In this document: positions 46,567 through 54,404 of the stretch, one piece after another | How positions within the stretch are numbered: the stretch's first letter is position 1 | Layout: every line of letters starts with the position of its first letter | NCBI RefSeq assembly: GCF_023656545.1 | Contig: NZ_JAMOKF010000003.1 | Span: 1-64,000 of the forward strand | Direction: 5' to 3' | Length of the DNA: 64,000 bases | Source of the DNA: Micromonospora phytophila | Lineage (GTDB): Bacteria > Actinomycetota > Actinomycetes > Mycobacteriales > Micromonosporaceae | Position numbers and translations under genes: made by a program | Notes under the pieces: generated by a model | What the model saw: only the letters and a program-made list of their open reading frames with translations | The model's database searches: none | Told to the model about the DNA's origin: nothing

Positions 46567-47358
46567 TCACCGGAGTTGAGTGAGCAGGATCCGGCCGCCC
46601 TCATAGACGCCGCCGTCGATGGCGATGACTCTGTCGTCGGCGTACGGCAGCGCAGCTGTGACGTCCTGCGGCGCCACGCCGAAGTGCTTGGTAAGGGTGC
46701 TGTGGCCGTGGACGAGCACGTTGCCCCCGAGCGTGCGCAGCATCATCGATACGCGATCGTCAGGTTTCGCCAGCTCGGCGTCACGGAAGGCACCCCGATC
46801 GCTCAGCCGCCCACAGAAATCCAGCCATGCCGCGGGGTCGCTGGAGGTTAAGGCCATGGTGACTGCCGCGTTCACGGTGGCCACACTGGATCCAAGTTCC
46901 AGGTATCGGGCGGTGTCGGAGTGCACGAGCAGGAACCCGTCGACAACCGCGACCGCAGGCAGATGCGTCATCCACTCAATATGCTGCGGCGTCAGCCGGC
47001 GCAGGTCCTTCTCACGTCCGCCGAACCGCGCCCAGCCACCTCGAAACCCGCCGGGCTCGTCCCACCCGGCAACGGGCATGGTCCCGAACCGGTGCGCGGC
47101 GAGTAACTGCACCTCGTGGTTGCCCAACAGCGCCCCGACGTGGCCGCCCACGGCAGTTGCGGAGACTGCGAGCCGCTGGATGTCGTTGATGACGCCGATA
47201 CCGTCCGGACCGCGATCGACGTAGTCGCCGAGCAGCCACAACCGCGCGCCACCCCCGGACCAATGCCCAGTACGGTCGACGAGCCCGGCCTCGCGAAGCG
47301 ACTCCCAGAACTCGGACCGGTGACCATGGATGTCCGCCACCACGTACAGCGGCGTCAT
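46567..47358 (-). CDS. PPP-type metallophosphoesterase (Ser/Thr phosphatase-like)
   Basis: 263 residues with all PPP signatures: VADIHGH, LLGDYVDRGP, LLGNHEVQ, LLVHSD and VHGHST, the ligands for two metals. This matches bacterial PrpA/ApaH-like phosphatases; the substrate may be phosphoprotein, diadenosine polyphosphate or another ester. Start at 47358 overlaps the stop of the ClbS-like gene by 4 bp, so they form a coupled pair. The stop is only 3 bp from the CTAG flank of the IS701 composite. Confidence 0.92.
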   Translation of the reverse strand: MTPLYVVADIHGHRSEFWESLREAGLVDRTGHWSGGGARLWLLGDYVDRGPDGIGVINDIQRLAVSATAVGGHVGALLGNHEVQLLAAHRFGTMPVAGWDEPGGFRGGWARFGGREKDLRRLTPQHIEWMTHLPAVAVVDGFLLVHSDTARYLELGSSVATVNAAVTMALTSSDPAAWLDFCGRLSDRGAFRDAELAKPDDRVSMMLRTLGGNVLVHGHSTLTKHFGVAPQDVTAALPYADDRVIAIDGGVYEGGRILLTQLR

Positions 47359-47879
47359 GCCGCTGCCGCCAGCTCACCCAAGTGAATGGCCGCATGCCAG
47401 TACGGCTCATGGCCTGGGACGGTCATGACGTACTGCGCCAGCTCACTCATCGACCGTGATCTGCCGCCCGGCAGATCGACCGGCGCCGACCACCGCTCCT
47501 CGTCGTATCGGCTCAGGTCGTCGATCAGCGCGCCCCGCACCACCTGAAACCGGTGCACGACCAGTTCCACGGGCAACTCCCGCCCAGCCATCACGCCGGA
47601 ACGGTTGAGCCGCGTGCCGACCTGAGGCTCCTCCCAGCGCGCGTCCAGGCTCCAGTGCGCACGCCCTTGGCGCGCCTCGGCCAATACGGCGAGGTTGATC
47701 TCGTCCCACATCAGCACGTGTGCGACCAGATCACGCAGCGATTCGCAGAAGTCACCGAGAGGACCACCACGCACCCGATACCCTGCGGACAGCTCCTCCT
47801 CTGTCCGATCCGCGATCCGGTCCATCAGCACGTCCCGGTCGGCGGCCAACCGCCGCATCGTCTCGTCGAGCGTCAACAT
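47355..47879 (-). CDS. ClbS/DfsB-family (DinB-like) four-helix protein
   Basis: 174 residues. Begins MLTLDETMRRLAADRDVLMD, with LRDLVAHVLMWDEINLAVLA and ending in PYWHAAIHLGELAAA. This pattern is the DinB-like helical bundle of the ClbS/DfsB family; ClbS is a cyclopropane hydrolase protecting from colibactin, but most members have unknown roles. A metal site could involve His in DLVAHV and HEPYWHAAIH. The start at 47879 is from homology with a weak site. Coupled with the phosphatase gene. Confidence 0.75.
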   Translation of the reverse strand: MLTLDETMRRLAADRDVLMDRIADRTEEELSAGYRVRGGPLGDFCESLRDLVAHVLMWDEINLAVLAEARQGRAHWSLDARWEEPQVGTRLNRSGVMAGRELPVELVVHRFQVVRGALIDDLSRYDEERWSAPVDLPGGRSRSMSELAQYVMTVPGHEPYWHAAIHLGELAAAA

Positions 47880-47941
47880 GGCGGCCACGGTAGGAGGTAC
47901 CGCTGGCCGGCAGCCAATGCCTGCCAGTCTTCGGCAGGGAA

Positions 47942-49018
47942 TCACCGGCGGAGCACGTCGAGCAGGTCGGCTCCGATCGTCTGGATGGCAGACGCCTCGA
48001 GGGAGTACCGGACAAAATGCCCAACCCGTTCCGCGCGAACCAGTCCAGCGACGCGCAGGGCGGACAGGTGCTTGGTCACTGCGGTCTCGTCGAGGCGCCA
48101 GAGCCGGGCGATCTCCCGCGCTGACCTGGGCTCGACCGCGATCGCGCGGCACACCTCCAGGCGCGCCGGATGAGCGAGCACGTCGAGCCGCCGCAGGGTC
48201 AGTCGCCGGTCGGCCGCACGTTCCGGCGGCGGGAACGGGTAGTGCACCACCACCGGACGGCCCGCCTCGTCGGCGACGTACACATGTGGAGTGCCGAAGA
48301 CGGTGGGGACCAGCACCAGCCCACGTTCGGACACCGCCAGCGACTTGCTCTGCACCTTGTCTATGGCGACGCGGCCGTCCTCACCGACGGCCATCGCAGG
48401 AGACAAGCCAGACAATGCGGCGCGGAGGCCGCCACGCGCACTCGTGCGCGACCGCGACCGCACCTCACCACGTAAGGCGGGCTCAATTTGGCGCCACTCA
48501 TCCGCGAAGAAGGCCGACCAGCAGTTCTCCAGAAGGCCGACCACGGCGGCCTGCGCCGCGCCAGGCTTCTCCAGGAACAGTCGCACCGCCCGCACCGCCC
48601 CCGCTCCCCGCGCCCGCGTCAGAGCCACCAATTCGGCACACACGCGATGGTCGGCCAAGTCGCCGGATCGACCGCCCACCCGCAGCAGCGGTCGAAGCAT
48701 TGCAGCGGCGAACTGTGCGGGAGGCATCCTCCGGAGCGCCGTCACCGCCTGCTCCCAGCCGGAGGCTAGCGGCAGTGTCGGATCCGCGAGCACGGTCGCG
48801 CGGACCGCCCGTACCGCGAACGACCATGCGTCCAACTCTGCGGCCAGGTCGTCTGGCAACTCACCGAGGACTCGCGCCGCCCACTCCGCACGCTCCGGGT
48901 GATGCTCGGCACCAACCAGCACATGCCATGCCCAGGCCAGCTCCACCATCGGCGAGACCGCGAACGTCACCGCTGCGGCCCGATCTGCAGGAAGCTGAAA
49001 CGTGATCGGCACGACCAC
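47942..49018 (-). CDS. ArsR-type winged-helix regulator with long N-terminal domain (DUF5937-like)
   Basis: 358 residues. The N-terminal 250 residues form a mostly helical domain (VSPMVELAWAWHVLVGAEHH). The C-terminal winged helix spans about 270-350: LDVLAHPARLEVCRAIAVEP, ARLWRLDETAVTKHLSALRV and wing RVGHFVRYSLEA. This arrangement is common in actinobacterial ArsR-like regulators that keep the HTH at the end. GTG start at 49018, with another GTG at 49012 better placed for AGGG. The target is unknown; it follows a truncated chitosanase gene. Confidence 0.85.
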   Translation of the reverse strand: MVVPITFQLPADRAAAVTFAVSPMVELAWAWHVLVGAEHHPERAEWAARVLGELPDDLAAELDAWSFAVRAVRATVLADPTLPLASGWEQAVTALRRMPPAQFAAAMLRPLLRVGGRSGDLADHRVCAELVALTRARGAGAVRAVRLFLEKPGAAQAAVVGLLENCWSAFFADEWRQIEPALRGEVRSRSRTSARGGLRAALSGLSPAMAVGEDGRVAIDKVQSKSLAVSERGLVLVPTVFGTPHVYVADEAGRPVVVHYPFPPPERAADRRLTLRRLDVLAHPARLEVCRAIAVEPRSAREIARLWRLDETAVTKHLSALRVAGLVRAERVGHFVRYSLEASAIQTIGADLLDVLRR

Positions 49019-49024
49019 ACCCTA

Positions 49025-49585
49025 TTGGTCGCTAAGACGGCGAACGCCAACGGCGTGATCAGGTCGAAGTTGCCGTTGTTGAGAAAACCCCGCTGGGCCG
49101 TGTCCACGCGGGACGTGTCCGAGTGGGCCGCCTCCTTTCTCATCTCGATGACCCGCTCGTCGAGGAAGGCGTAGAGCCAGGCCCGCTCGTCGCCGCCCTG
49201 AGCCGGAGGCTTCGCCCGGGCGAGAGCGCGGTTGCGGATTGCCCGCATGCCCGCGTACCCGTGCATCAGCGCGGCGTCGTAGTAGGCGAACTGACCGAGC
49301 GCGCGGACCTGATGGGACTTGCCGTCGCGTACCGACGGGTTGAAGTAGACGCTGTCCCGCTCGGCCTCCTGGGCGGCCCGGAACAAGGTGTCGGTGACCG
49401 CGGCCCGCCAGTCGCGGGGGAAGTTGGGATCGAGGCCGGCGTGCGAGTCGCTGCCGTTGACGGCGGGCAGCGCCGGCAGGTACGCGGCCAGCACGTTGCC
49501 GGGCTTGGCGCGCGTGTACGCCTCGACAAGTTGCAGCATGTGGCCGGTGCCGGAGCAGAAGCCGATGCGGGACTTTAAGGCTCAG
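49025..49585 (-). pseudogene. GH46 chitosanase, truncated (C-terminal part)
   Basis: Minus strand reads IGFCSGTGHMLQLVEAYTRA, KPGNVLAAYLPALPAVNGSD, HAGLDPNFPRDWRAAVTDT, and AHSDTSRVDTAQRGFL, the second half of a family-46 chitosanase. An in-frame TGA lies just upstream of the fragment and the N-terminal lobe, with its catalytic Glu/Asp, is missing. The last residues (TPLAFAVL) run out of frame near 49025. The remainder cannot hydrolyse chitosan. Confidence 0.8.
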
Positions 49586-50187
49586 GACGCAGGCATGACG
49601 CCGAGGGCGGCCAGCAGCATGGGCACGGCCAGCAGGATCACACCCAACGCCACTGGTGCGCCGAGCGCGCCGAGGACGACGACGCCCTTCCGGAGTCCGA
49701 AGCGCCGCGAGTATGAGATCGCCAAAATGCCGTAGCCGGCCGCAACCAACAGGAAAAAGAGCACGTAAGCGACTCCGGCCAGGTCGATCTGGTCGGCGCT
49801 GCCCGCCAGGCCCGAGGCCATGCCGATCGCTTGCACCACGCTGCCCAAGGCGTACACGGCGAGCATCGCAAACGCTCCCCACAACAACACGCCCAGAAAC
49901 ACCGGAGGAAGAAATCTCGGGCGGCTGGCGACCGACAACAGTGCCACAGCCGCGCCCACCGCCTTGAGCCCGACGACAAGCCAGTTCATCACGGCGATCC
50001 CGGTGGAATACTCGGCATAGGGACCGTCGGCGAAGTGGTCGGTCAGCTCGAAGACGATGTTGACGACCGCGAACCCGATGCAGCACAGGGCCATCAGACG
50101 ACCTGTCGCGGTGATGCCGATGCCGGGTCGCGCAGGGGCCTGGGGACGATCGGTTGCGAAAGCAGTGGCTGCCATCCCGGTAGTCAA
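49582..50187 (-). CDS. Multi-pass membrane protein, unknown function
   Basis: 201 residues with five hydrophobic segments (LMALCCIGFAVVNIVFELTD, GIAVMNWLVVGLKAVGAAVA, VFLGVLLWGAFAMLAVYALG, LAGVAYVLFFLLVAAGYGI, and APVALGVILLAVPMLLAALG). No family recognised. TTG at 50187 or ATG at 50175 may start it; neither has a strong site. Its stop is at the edge of the chitosanase remnant. Confidence 0.65.
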   Translation of the reverse strand: MTTGMAATAFATDRPQAPARPGIGITATGRLMALCCIGFAVVNIVFELTDHFADGPYAEYSTGIAVMNWLVVGLKAVGAAVALLSVASRPRFLPPVFLGVLLWGAFAMLAVYALGSVVQAIGMASGLAGSADQIDLAGVAYVLFFLLVAAGYGILAISYSRRFGLRKGVVVLGALGAPVALGVILLAVPMLLAALGVMPAS

Positions 50188-50506
50188 CAGCAGTCCTGCA
50201 GCCAGGTCCTCCCTCCCAAGGGGGAAGTCGACAACATGGATTAGCGCTGAAGTGCGAGTCGCGGTGGCGACCGGACCCGTGAGCGGTGCCCACGCTTCGT
50301 CCCGAAGTACTGACCATCACGGGTGGCCGCCCCAGCGGCCCGGGAGCAGCCCAGCGGAGCGGCAGCGGGAAATGCAGGGCGAGGGGTTTGGCGGCGCGTG
50401 CGGACCGTTGCGAGCGTTGGGGGCCGCCTTGACGAGCTGGCACGGGCGCGATCGGGCACGGAAGTCCCCGGAGGGCGGGAAACGATGGCTGTTCCGGATC
50501 ATCCGC
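50188..50506. other. Intergenic stretch, nothing recognised
   Basis: Only shadow-like frames. No hairpin or repeat found by eye. Confidence 0.4.
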
Positions 50507-50899
50507 TCAGCCTTCACCGAGACGGGCGGTGGTCGGCTGCGCCGGCCAGAAAGGCCATTCCTCGAACGATCTGCAGCGCCCGTCCTCGGCGAAGCGCATG
50601 ATCCACAGGTCGCGGTACTCATGGTCGACCGGGTTGCCGTACTGGACCTCCACCCGCGCCACCGCAGTGTCGCCCTCGATCGCAACGATCTCGCTGATCA
50701 TCTCAAATACCTCGTCGGGGCCGGCGCGCTCGTCTTCCCACATCCGGGCTATGGCCGGCAGGCCGATGACCGGTGAATGGTAAGGCCCCTGCAGATAGCT
50801 CGCCTCTGCGGTGAAGATCGTGGCGAGCGCCTCCGTCCCCGGCGTCCGCCACGCATGCTCGTAGGCCGCGAGCCAGCCAGTCACCTGCTTCCTGTCCAT
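50507..50899 (-). CDS. NTF2-like (SnoaL) protein
   Basis: 130 residues: MDRKQVTGWLAAYEHAWRTP, ALATIFTAEASYLQGPYHSP, IARMWEDERAGPDEVFEMIS, then YRDLWIMRFAEDGRCRSFEE WPFWP. This is the nuclear-transport-factor-2-like domain used for small ketosteroid-isomerase type enzymes and binding modules. Start ATG at 50899 with GGGTGG upstream; the open frame to 51088 lacks support. It is a single gene. Function not assignable. Confidence 0.82.
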   Translation of the reverse strand: MDRKQVTGWLAAYEHAWRTPGTEALATIFTAEASYLQGPYHSPVIGLPAIARMWEDERAGPDEVFEMISEIVAIEGDTAVARVEVQYGNPVDHEYRDLWIMRFAEDGRCRSFEEWPFWPAQPTTARLGEG

Positions 50900-51191
50900 A
50901 GGTATCCACCCTGCCACTTGAACAGGCGCTGCCGGGGCGCCCGAGGCGTCAGCCGAACCGGTGGGAGCAAGAGGCGGTAGGCGGAGGTCCGCACGAGCGA
51001 CGCCCCACCTGCTCCCCCGAACCGGCTCGCACCGGGCCGCCGACTGCCGACCGATCGTGAGCTGCCGGCCCAGTGCCTCGGCCGGCACCAGTGCAGGCTC
51101 CCGCCGGTCGACTGGGGAGCGCGCTCATGAACGCCACGCATTGTCAGCGGCAGGAGAGCGCGTGTTGGGGCGGTTGATCCAGTGCGGCAGA

Positions 51192-52109
51192 TTAGGGAAC
51201 GATCACTACGCCGCCCCGCACGCCGCCTTGGGCCAGCCGGTTGTGGGCCGTTGCCGCGTCGGCGAAGGAGTAAACACCGGCGACCCGTAGCGGGAGGTCA
51301 CCGCTTTCTACCAATTTCACAAGTTCGCCTAGCCGGCTGCTGTCCGGCAGTACGTCCAGTGCGAACGTCCGGATTCCCCGCACCGGCTCCGGGCGCAGCG
51401 GGGGTGAGGCGGCCACGTAGCCGCCTTCGTCCCTGACCAGTTCCATCAGTGACGGGCCGATCAGTGCCAGGTCGACAACCGCGTCGAAGCTGCCCGGCGC
51501 TGCCGCGATCGGATCGTCCGAGCGTGGCACGAACGCCGCGCCCTGCGACTCGACGAACTCGCGGTCGTCAGCCCCCGCTATTCCTGTGGCGTGCAGGCCG
51601 GCGACTCGGGCCAGTGCCAGGGTGAATCCGCCGACCTGGCCCGCGGCGCCGGTGACGAGCACGGACGAGCCCGTCGGGAGCGCGAGCAGGTCGAGGGCCT
51701 GGGCGGCGGCGAGGCCGTTGGTCGGCAGGGTCGCGGCCTCGCTGGCGGGAATCCCGGTGGGCGCGGCGGTCAGCCATGCGGCCTCGAGGACCACATACTC
51801 CGCGTGGGCACCGACCGTGGTGCGCAGCCAGGGCGAGAAGCCGATGACATCGTCATCCGCAGTGAGATCTCCGACGGACGGACCCACCGCATCGACCGTG
51901 CCTACCACGTCCCAGCCGGGTACGTACGGCAGCCCGGCCGGCAGTGGTGCCGGGAATCGACCGGCGCGAATCATGAGGTCAACCGGGTGCACGACGGACG
52001 CGGCGACCCGTACTCGCACCTGCCCCGGCCCCGGCTCCGGCACCGGCAAGCCCGCCGCCACGCGTAAAACCTCCGGACCTCCGAACTGTGCATAGCTGAC
52101 TGCGCGCAT
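51192..52109 (-). CDS. NADPH:quinone oxidoreductase, zinc-independent MDR family
   Basis: 305 residues: MRAVSYAQFGGPEVLRVAAG, the domain motif AASVVHPVDLMIRAGRFP, and the nucleotide-binding VLVTGAAGQVGGFTLALARV in which AAGQVG replaces GxGxxG as in quinone oxidoreductases. Ends YSFADAATAHNRLAQGGVRG GVVIVP. It reduces quinones or enones using NADPH. It is divergent from an HxlR regulator with a 17-bp palindrome in the gap, a common quinone/electrophile-response pair. Confidence 0.92.
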   Translation of the reverse strand: MRAVSYAQFGGPEVLRVAAGLPVPEPGPGQVRVRVAASVVHPVDLMIRAGRFPAPLPAGLPYVPGWDVVGTVDAVGPSVGDLTADDDVIGFSPWLRTTVGAHAEYVVLEAAWLTAAPTGIPASEAATLPTNGLAAAQALDLLALPTGSSVLVTGAAGQVGGFTLALARVAGLHATGIAGADDREFVESQGAAFVPRSDDPIAAAPGSFDAVVDLALIGPSLMELVRDEGGYVAASPPLRPEPVRGIRTFALDVLPDSSRLGELVKLVESGDLPLRVAGVYSFADAATAHNRLAQGGVRGGVVIVP

Positions 52110-52130
52110 CGCCGTGCCTTTCCGCTGAAT

Positions 52131-52147
52131 GTCATGGTCACCATGAC
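52131..52147. promoter_or_regulatory. Palindrome GTCATGGTCACCATGAC, HxlR operator candidate
   Basis: Perfect 8-bp arms around one base in the 111-bp gap between quinone oxidoreductase and HxlR genes. Repeats of GTAGGTA (52150 region and 52173 region) also occur and may be a second regulator site or -10/-35 parts. Confidence 0.6.
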
Positions 52148-52220
52148 GGTAGGTATCCATGGGCACTGTGAGAAAGTAGGTACCTGGAAGTGCCTAGGGC
52201 ACTGGCGGAGGTGGTGGAAC

Positions 52221-52619
52221 ATGGCGACGACGACCGCTGGGCAACGACGAGAGCAGGCCAAACGCGACTATGACGCCTTCCTGGCGGGCTGCCCGACCCG
52301 GGAACTGCTGAGCACGCTCACCGACAAATGGGCGGCGCTGGTGATCGCGGCGCTCGCCAGCGGCCCGCAGCGGCACAGCGAGCTCGCCCGCCGCATCGCC
52401 GGCGTCAGCCAGAAGATGCTCACCCAGACCCTGCGCACACTGGAACGCGACGGTCTGCTCACCCGCACCGTAACCGCGTCGGTACCGGCCCGCGTCGACT
52501 ACGCGCTCACCCCGCTCGGCCACGACCTGTTCCCGGTGATGGTCGCGATCAAGACCTGGGCAGAGACACACATGGATCGCGTCTTTCAGGCCCGCGCACA
52601 GTTCGACGCGCGATCATGA
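52221..52619 (+). CDS. HxlR-family transcriptional regulator
   Basis: 132 residues. Winged helix with the conserved N-terminal Cys (FLAGCPTRELLSTL), GPQRHSELARRIAGVSQKML TQTLRTLERDGLLTR and wing PARVDYALTPLG. In relatives the Cys senses quinones, hypochlorite or aldehydes (YodB, QorR type). The divergent quinone oxidoreductase agrees with such a role. Start ATG at 52221 follows GGAGGTGG; 29 more codons are open upstream through the operator and are rejected. Confidence 0.93.
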   Translation: MATTTAGQRREQAKRDYDAFLAGCPTRELLSTLTDKWAALVIAALASGPQRHSELARRIAGVSQKMLTQTLRTLERDGLLTRTVTASVPARVDYALTPLGHDLFPVMVAIKTWAETHMDRVFQARAQFDARS

Positions 52620-52739
52620 AGCGCGGGCGTGGCGGGGCGCGGTGAACACGATGGTTTTGGCGGCCTCGATCTGGCGTATGGAGATGTCCCACCAGTAGCC
52701 ATCCACGCCATCGCGCTGACCCGCATACGAAGTTGTCCT

Positions 52740-52860
52740 CGAACCCGGGCCTACGTTCAGCGACGCACCGCGGAGGGGCCGCGGAGGGAAAGACCCCACG
52801 AGAGATCCACCGCTGTCTCAAGCGGTACATCGCCCGCGAGCTCCACCGCCAGCGGTCCGC
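52740..52860 (+). pseudogene. IS110-family transposase C-terminal remnant
   Basis: TRAYVQRRTAEG in one frame is continued in another by GKTPREIHRCLKRYIARELH RQ, the usual end of IS110-type transposases (EGKTKREAIRCLKRYIAREI). One frameshift; about 40 codons are left. The rest of 52620-52905 is without features. Confidence 0.7.
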
Positions 52861-52905
52861 TCCGCGATGCGGCGTCGCGAAGCAGACCGGACGGTCGGAA
52901 ATCAC

Positions 52906-53652
52906 TCAGACGGCGGTACGTCCCCCGTCGACCGGCAGGACCGCGCCGTGGATGAAGCTCGCCCGGTCGCTGGCCAGGAAGGTGATCGCGGCGGCGATTT
53001 CCTCAGCAGAGCCGGGCCGTCCAGCCGGTCCGCCCTTGGCCAGTTGGTCGAGTGCGTCGCCCATGGACGCGGTGCCCTCAGTACGGGTCGGTCCGGGGCC
53101 GACCGCGTTGACCCGTACGCCACTGGGCCCGTACTCGGCAGCCCAGGACTTCGTCAGCAGCGCCAACGCGGCCTTGCTCGACCCGTACAAAGCCAGCCCC
53201 GCAGCGCCGAACTCGGCGAGCATCGTGGTCACATTGACGATCGCGCCCCGGCCGCGCCTGGCCATGTCGGGTGCGAGCTCCGCGACCAGGAAGTATGGCG
53301 CCTTGACATTGAGGGCGTACACCGAGTCGAACGTCTCCTCGCTGGTCTGCTCGGTAGGACCGAACGGGAAGATTCCAGCGCTGTTGATCAGTACGTCCAC
53401 CTGCCCGAGCTGCTCCTTGCCACGAACGGCCAGCGAGCGCGCGGCGGCCTCGTCATGAAGATCGGTGGCCACGAACCAGGCCTGACCCCCGGCCGAACGA
53501 ATTTCCTGCACCACGTCGTTGCCCCGGTTCTCGTCCCGACCGGACAAGACCACGTGCGCACCAAGCCGGGCCAACTCGGTAGCCACGGCCTTCCCGATGC
53601 CACTGGTTCCACCGGTCACCAAAGCCTTGGTACCCGAGAGTCCTGACGTCAT
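52906..53652 (-). CDS. Short-chain dehydrogenase/reductase
   Basis: 248 residues. TGGTSGIG cofactor motif near residues 13-20, VLSGRDENRG (Arg after the second strand, NADPH preferring), INSAG, catalytic Ser in NVTTM region, YGSSK pair, and the FabG-like end FIHGAVLPVDGGRTAV. ATG at 53652 with AGGA 13 bp upstream. No regulator gene adjoins it. The substrate is unknown. The 225 bp upstream (53653-53877) show no gene. Confidence 0.9.
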   Translation of the reverse strand: MTSGLSGTKALVTGGTSGIGKAVATELARLGAHVVLSGRDENRGNDVVQEIRSAGGQAWFVATDLHDEAAARSLAVRGKEQLGQVDVLINSAGIFPFGPTEQTSEETFDSVYALNVKAPYFLVAELAPDMARRGRGAIVNVTTMLAEFGAAGLALYGSSKAALALLTKSWAAEYGPSGVRVNAVGPGPTRTEGTASMGDALDQLAKGGPAGRPGSAEEIAAAITFLASDRASFIHGAVLPVDGGRTAV

Positions 53653-53877
53653 GATCTGCTCACCGTCCTGCTACGCGAACATCGACTTCAGTCGAGAAGG
53701 TCCCTGCGGCACGCCCTGACCGGTTGGCGCAAGGGACGGAACAGCCGACAGACCCGTTTGGGCGACTACGCCGACTTATATGGCCATGAAAAGGAGTATG
53801 GCGTACCAGTTAGCAGCAGGGGCGCGAACTGCCACACGAGAGGCAACCGAGTGGGCTCGGGTTACGGCAAAGCTCTG

Positions 53878-54021
53878 CGCTTAGAACGTCCGTTGGTCAG
53901 CTCTCGCGCCACGGCCAGCATGTCGGCGTCCGTCATGCCACCGGCCGCCAGCACCACGTCCGGCCGGGTTGCCGGTGAACGGGGTGACGGTGAAGGCGCC
54001 CACCTGATACAGGGCCCTCAT
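53878..54021 (-). pseudogene. PhzF-family protein, N-terminal fragment
   Basis: ATG at 54021 overlaps the RidA stop (ATGA). It reads MRALYQVGAFTVTPFTGNPA, then after an indel VVLAAGGMTDADMLAVAREL TNG. This is the start of PhzF-type epimerase/isomerases (..V.AFT..PFTGNPAGVVL). The rest of the gene is gone. It marks a lost fourth gene of the EamA-PepA-RidA operon. Confidence 0.7.
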
Positions 54022-54404
54022 CGGCCGTGGACTCGCCAGGCGACGGCGTCGGCGGCCACCCTGAAGCCGTGGTGCAACCCGGCCACCTGCAGCACCGCCC
54101 GCGCTGGGCGATGGTCACCGAACGCCGCGGCAAAGACGGCGTCAACGGATGCCCAGTCGGAGATGTCGGTCAGGTACAGGTTGACCTTGGCGACGGAGTC
54201 AGCCCTGCCGCCACCGGCTGCCACGATGGACAGCACATTGGACAGCACCCGACGCGCCTGCTCCGCGGCGGAGGAATCAGCGGAAACGCCGACCGGAAGC
54301 TGCGCGGACACCCAGACGATGCCGTCCGGCGTGACGGTAGCCTGTGCGTAGTGGCCGAACGGCTCGGGCGCCGCCGCCGTCGCGGCTGATTCAAGAAACA
54401 TCAT
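54018..54404 (-). CDS. RidA/YjgF-family protein
   Basis: 128 residues. GHYAQATVTPDGIVWVSAQL, SADSSAAEQARRVLSNVLSI, VNLYLTDISDWASVDAVFAA and HRPARAVLQVAGL show the trimeric RidA fold. The catalytic Arg of imine deaminases is at the expected RPARAVLQV position. It may deaminate reactive enamines or serve in a related pathway. Its start overlaps the end of pepA by 14 bp, and its stop overlaps the phzF remnant, showing coupled translation. Which of two tandem ATGs is used is not clear. Confidence 0.88.
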   Translation of the reverse strand: MMFLESAATAAAPEPFGHYAQATVTPDGIVWVSAQLPVGVSADSSAAEQARRVLSNVLSIVAAGGGRADSVAKVNLYLTDISDWASVDAVFAAAFGDHRPARAVLQVAGLHHGFRVAADAVAWRVHGR

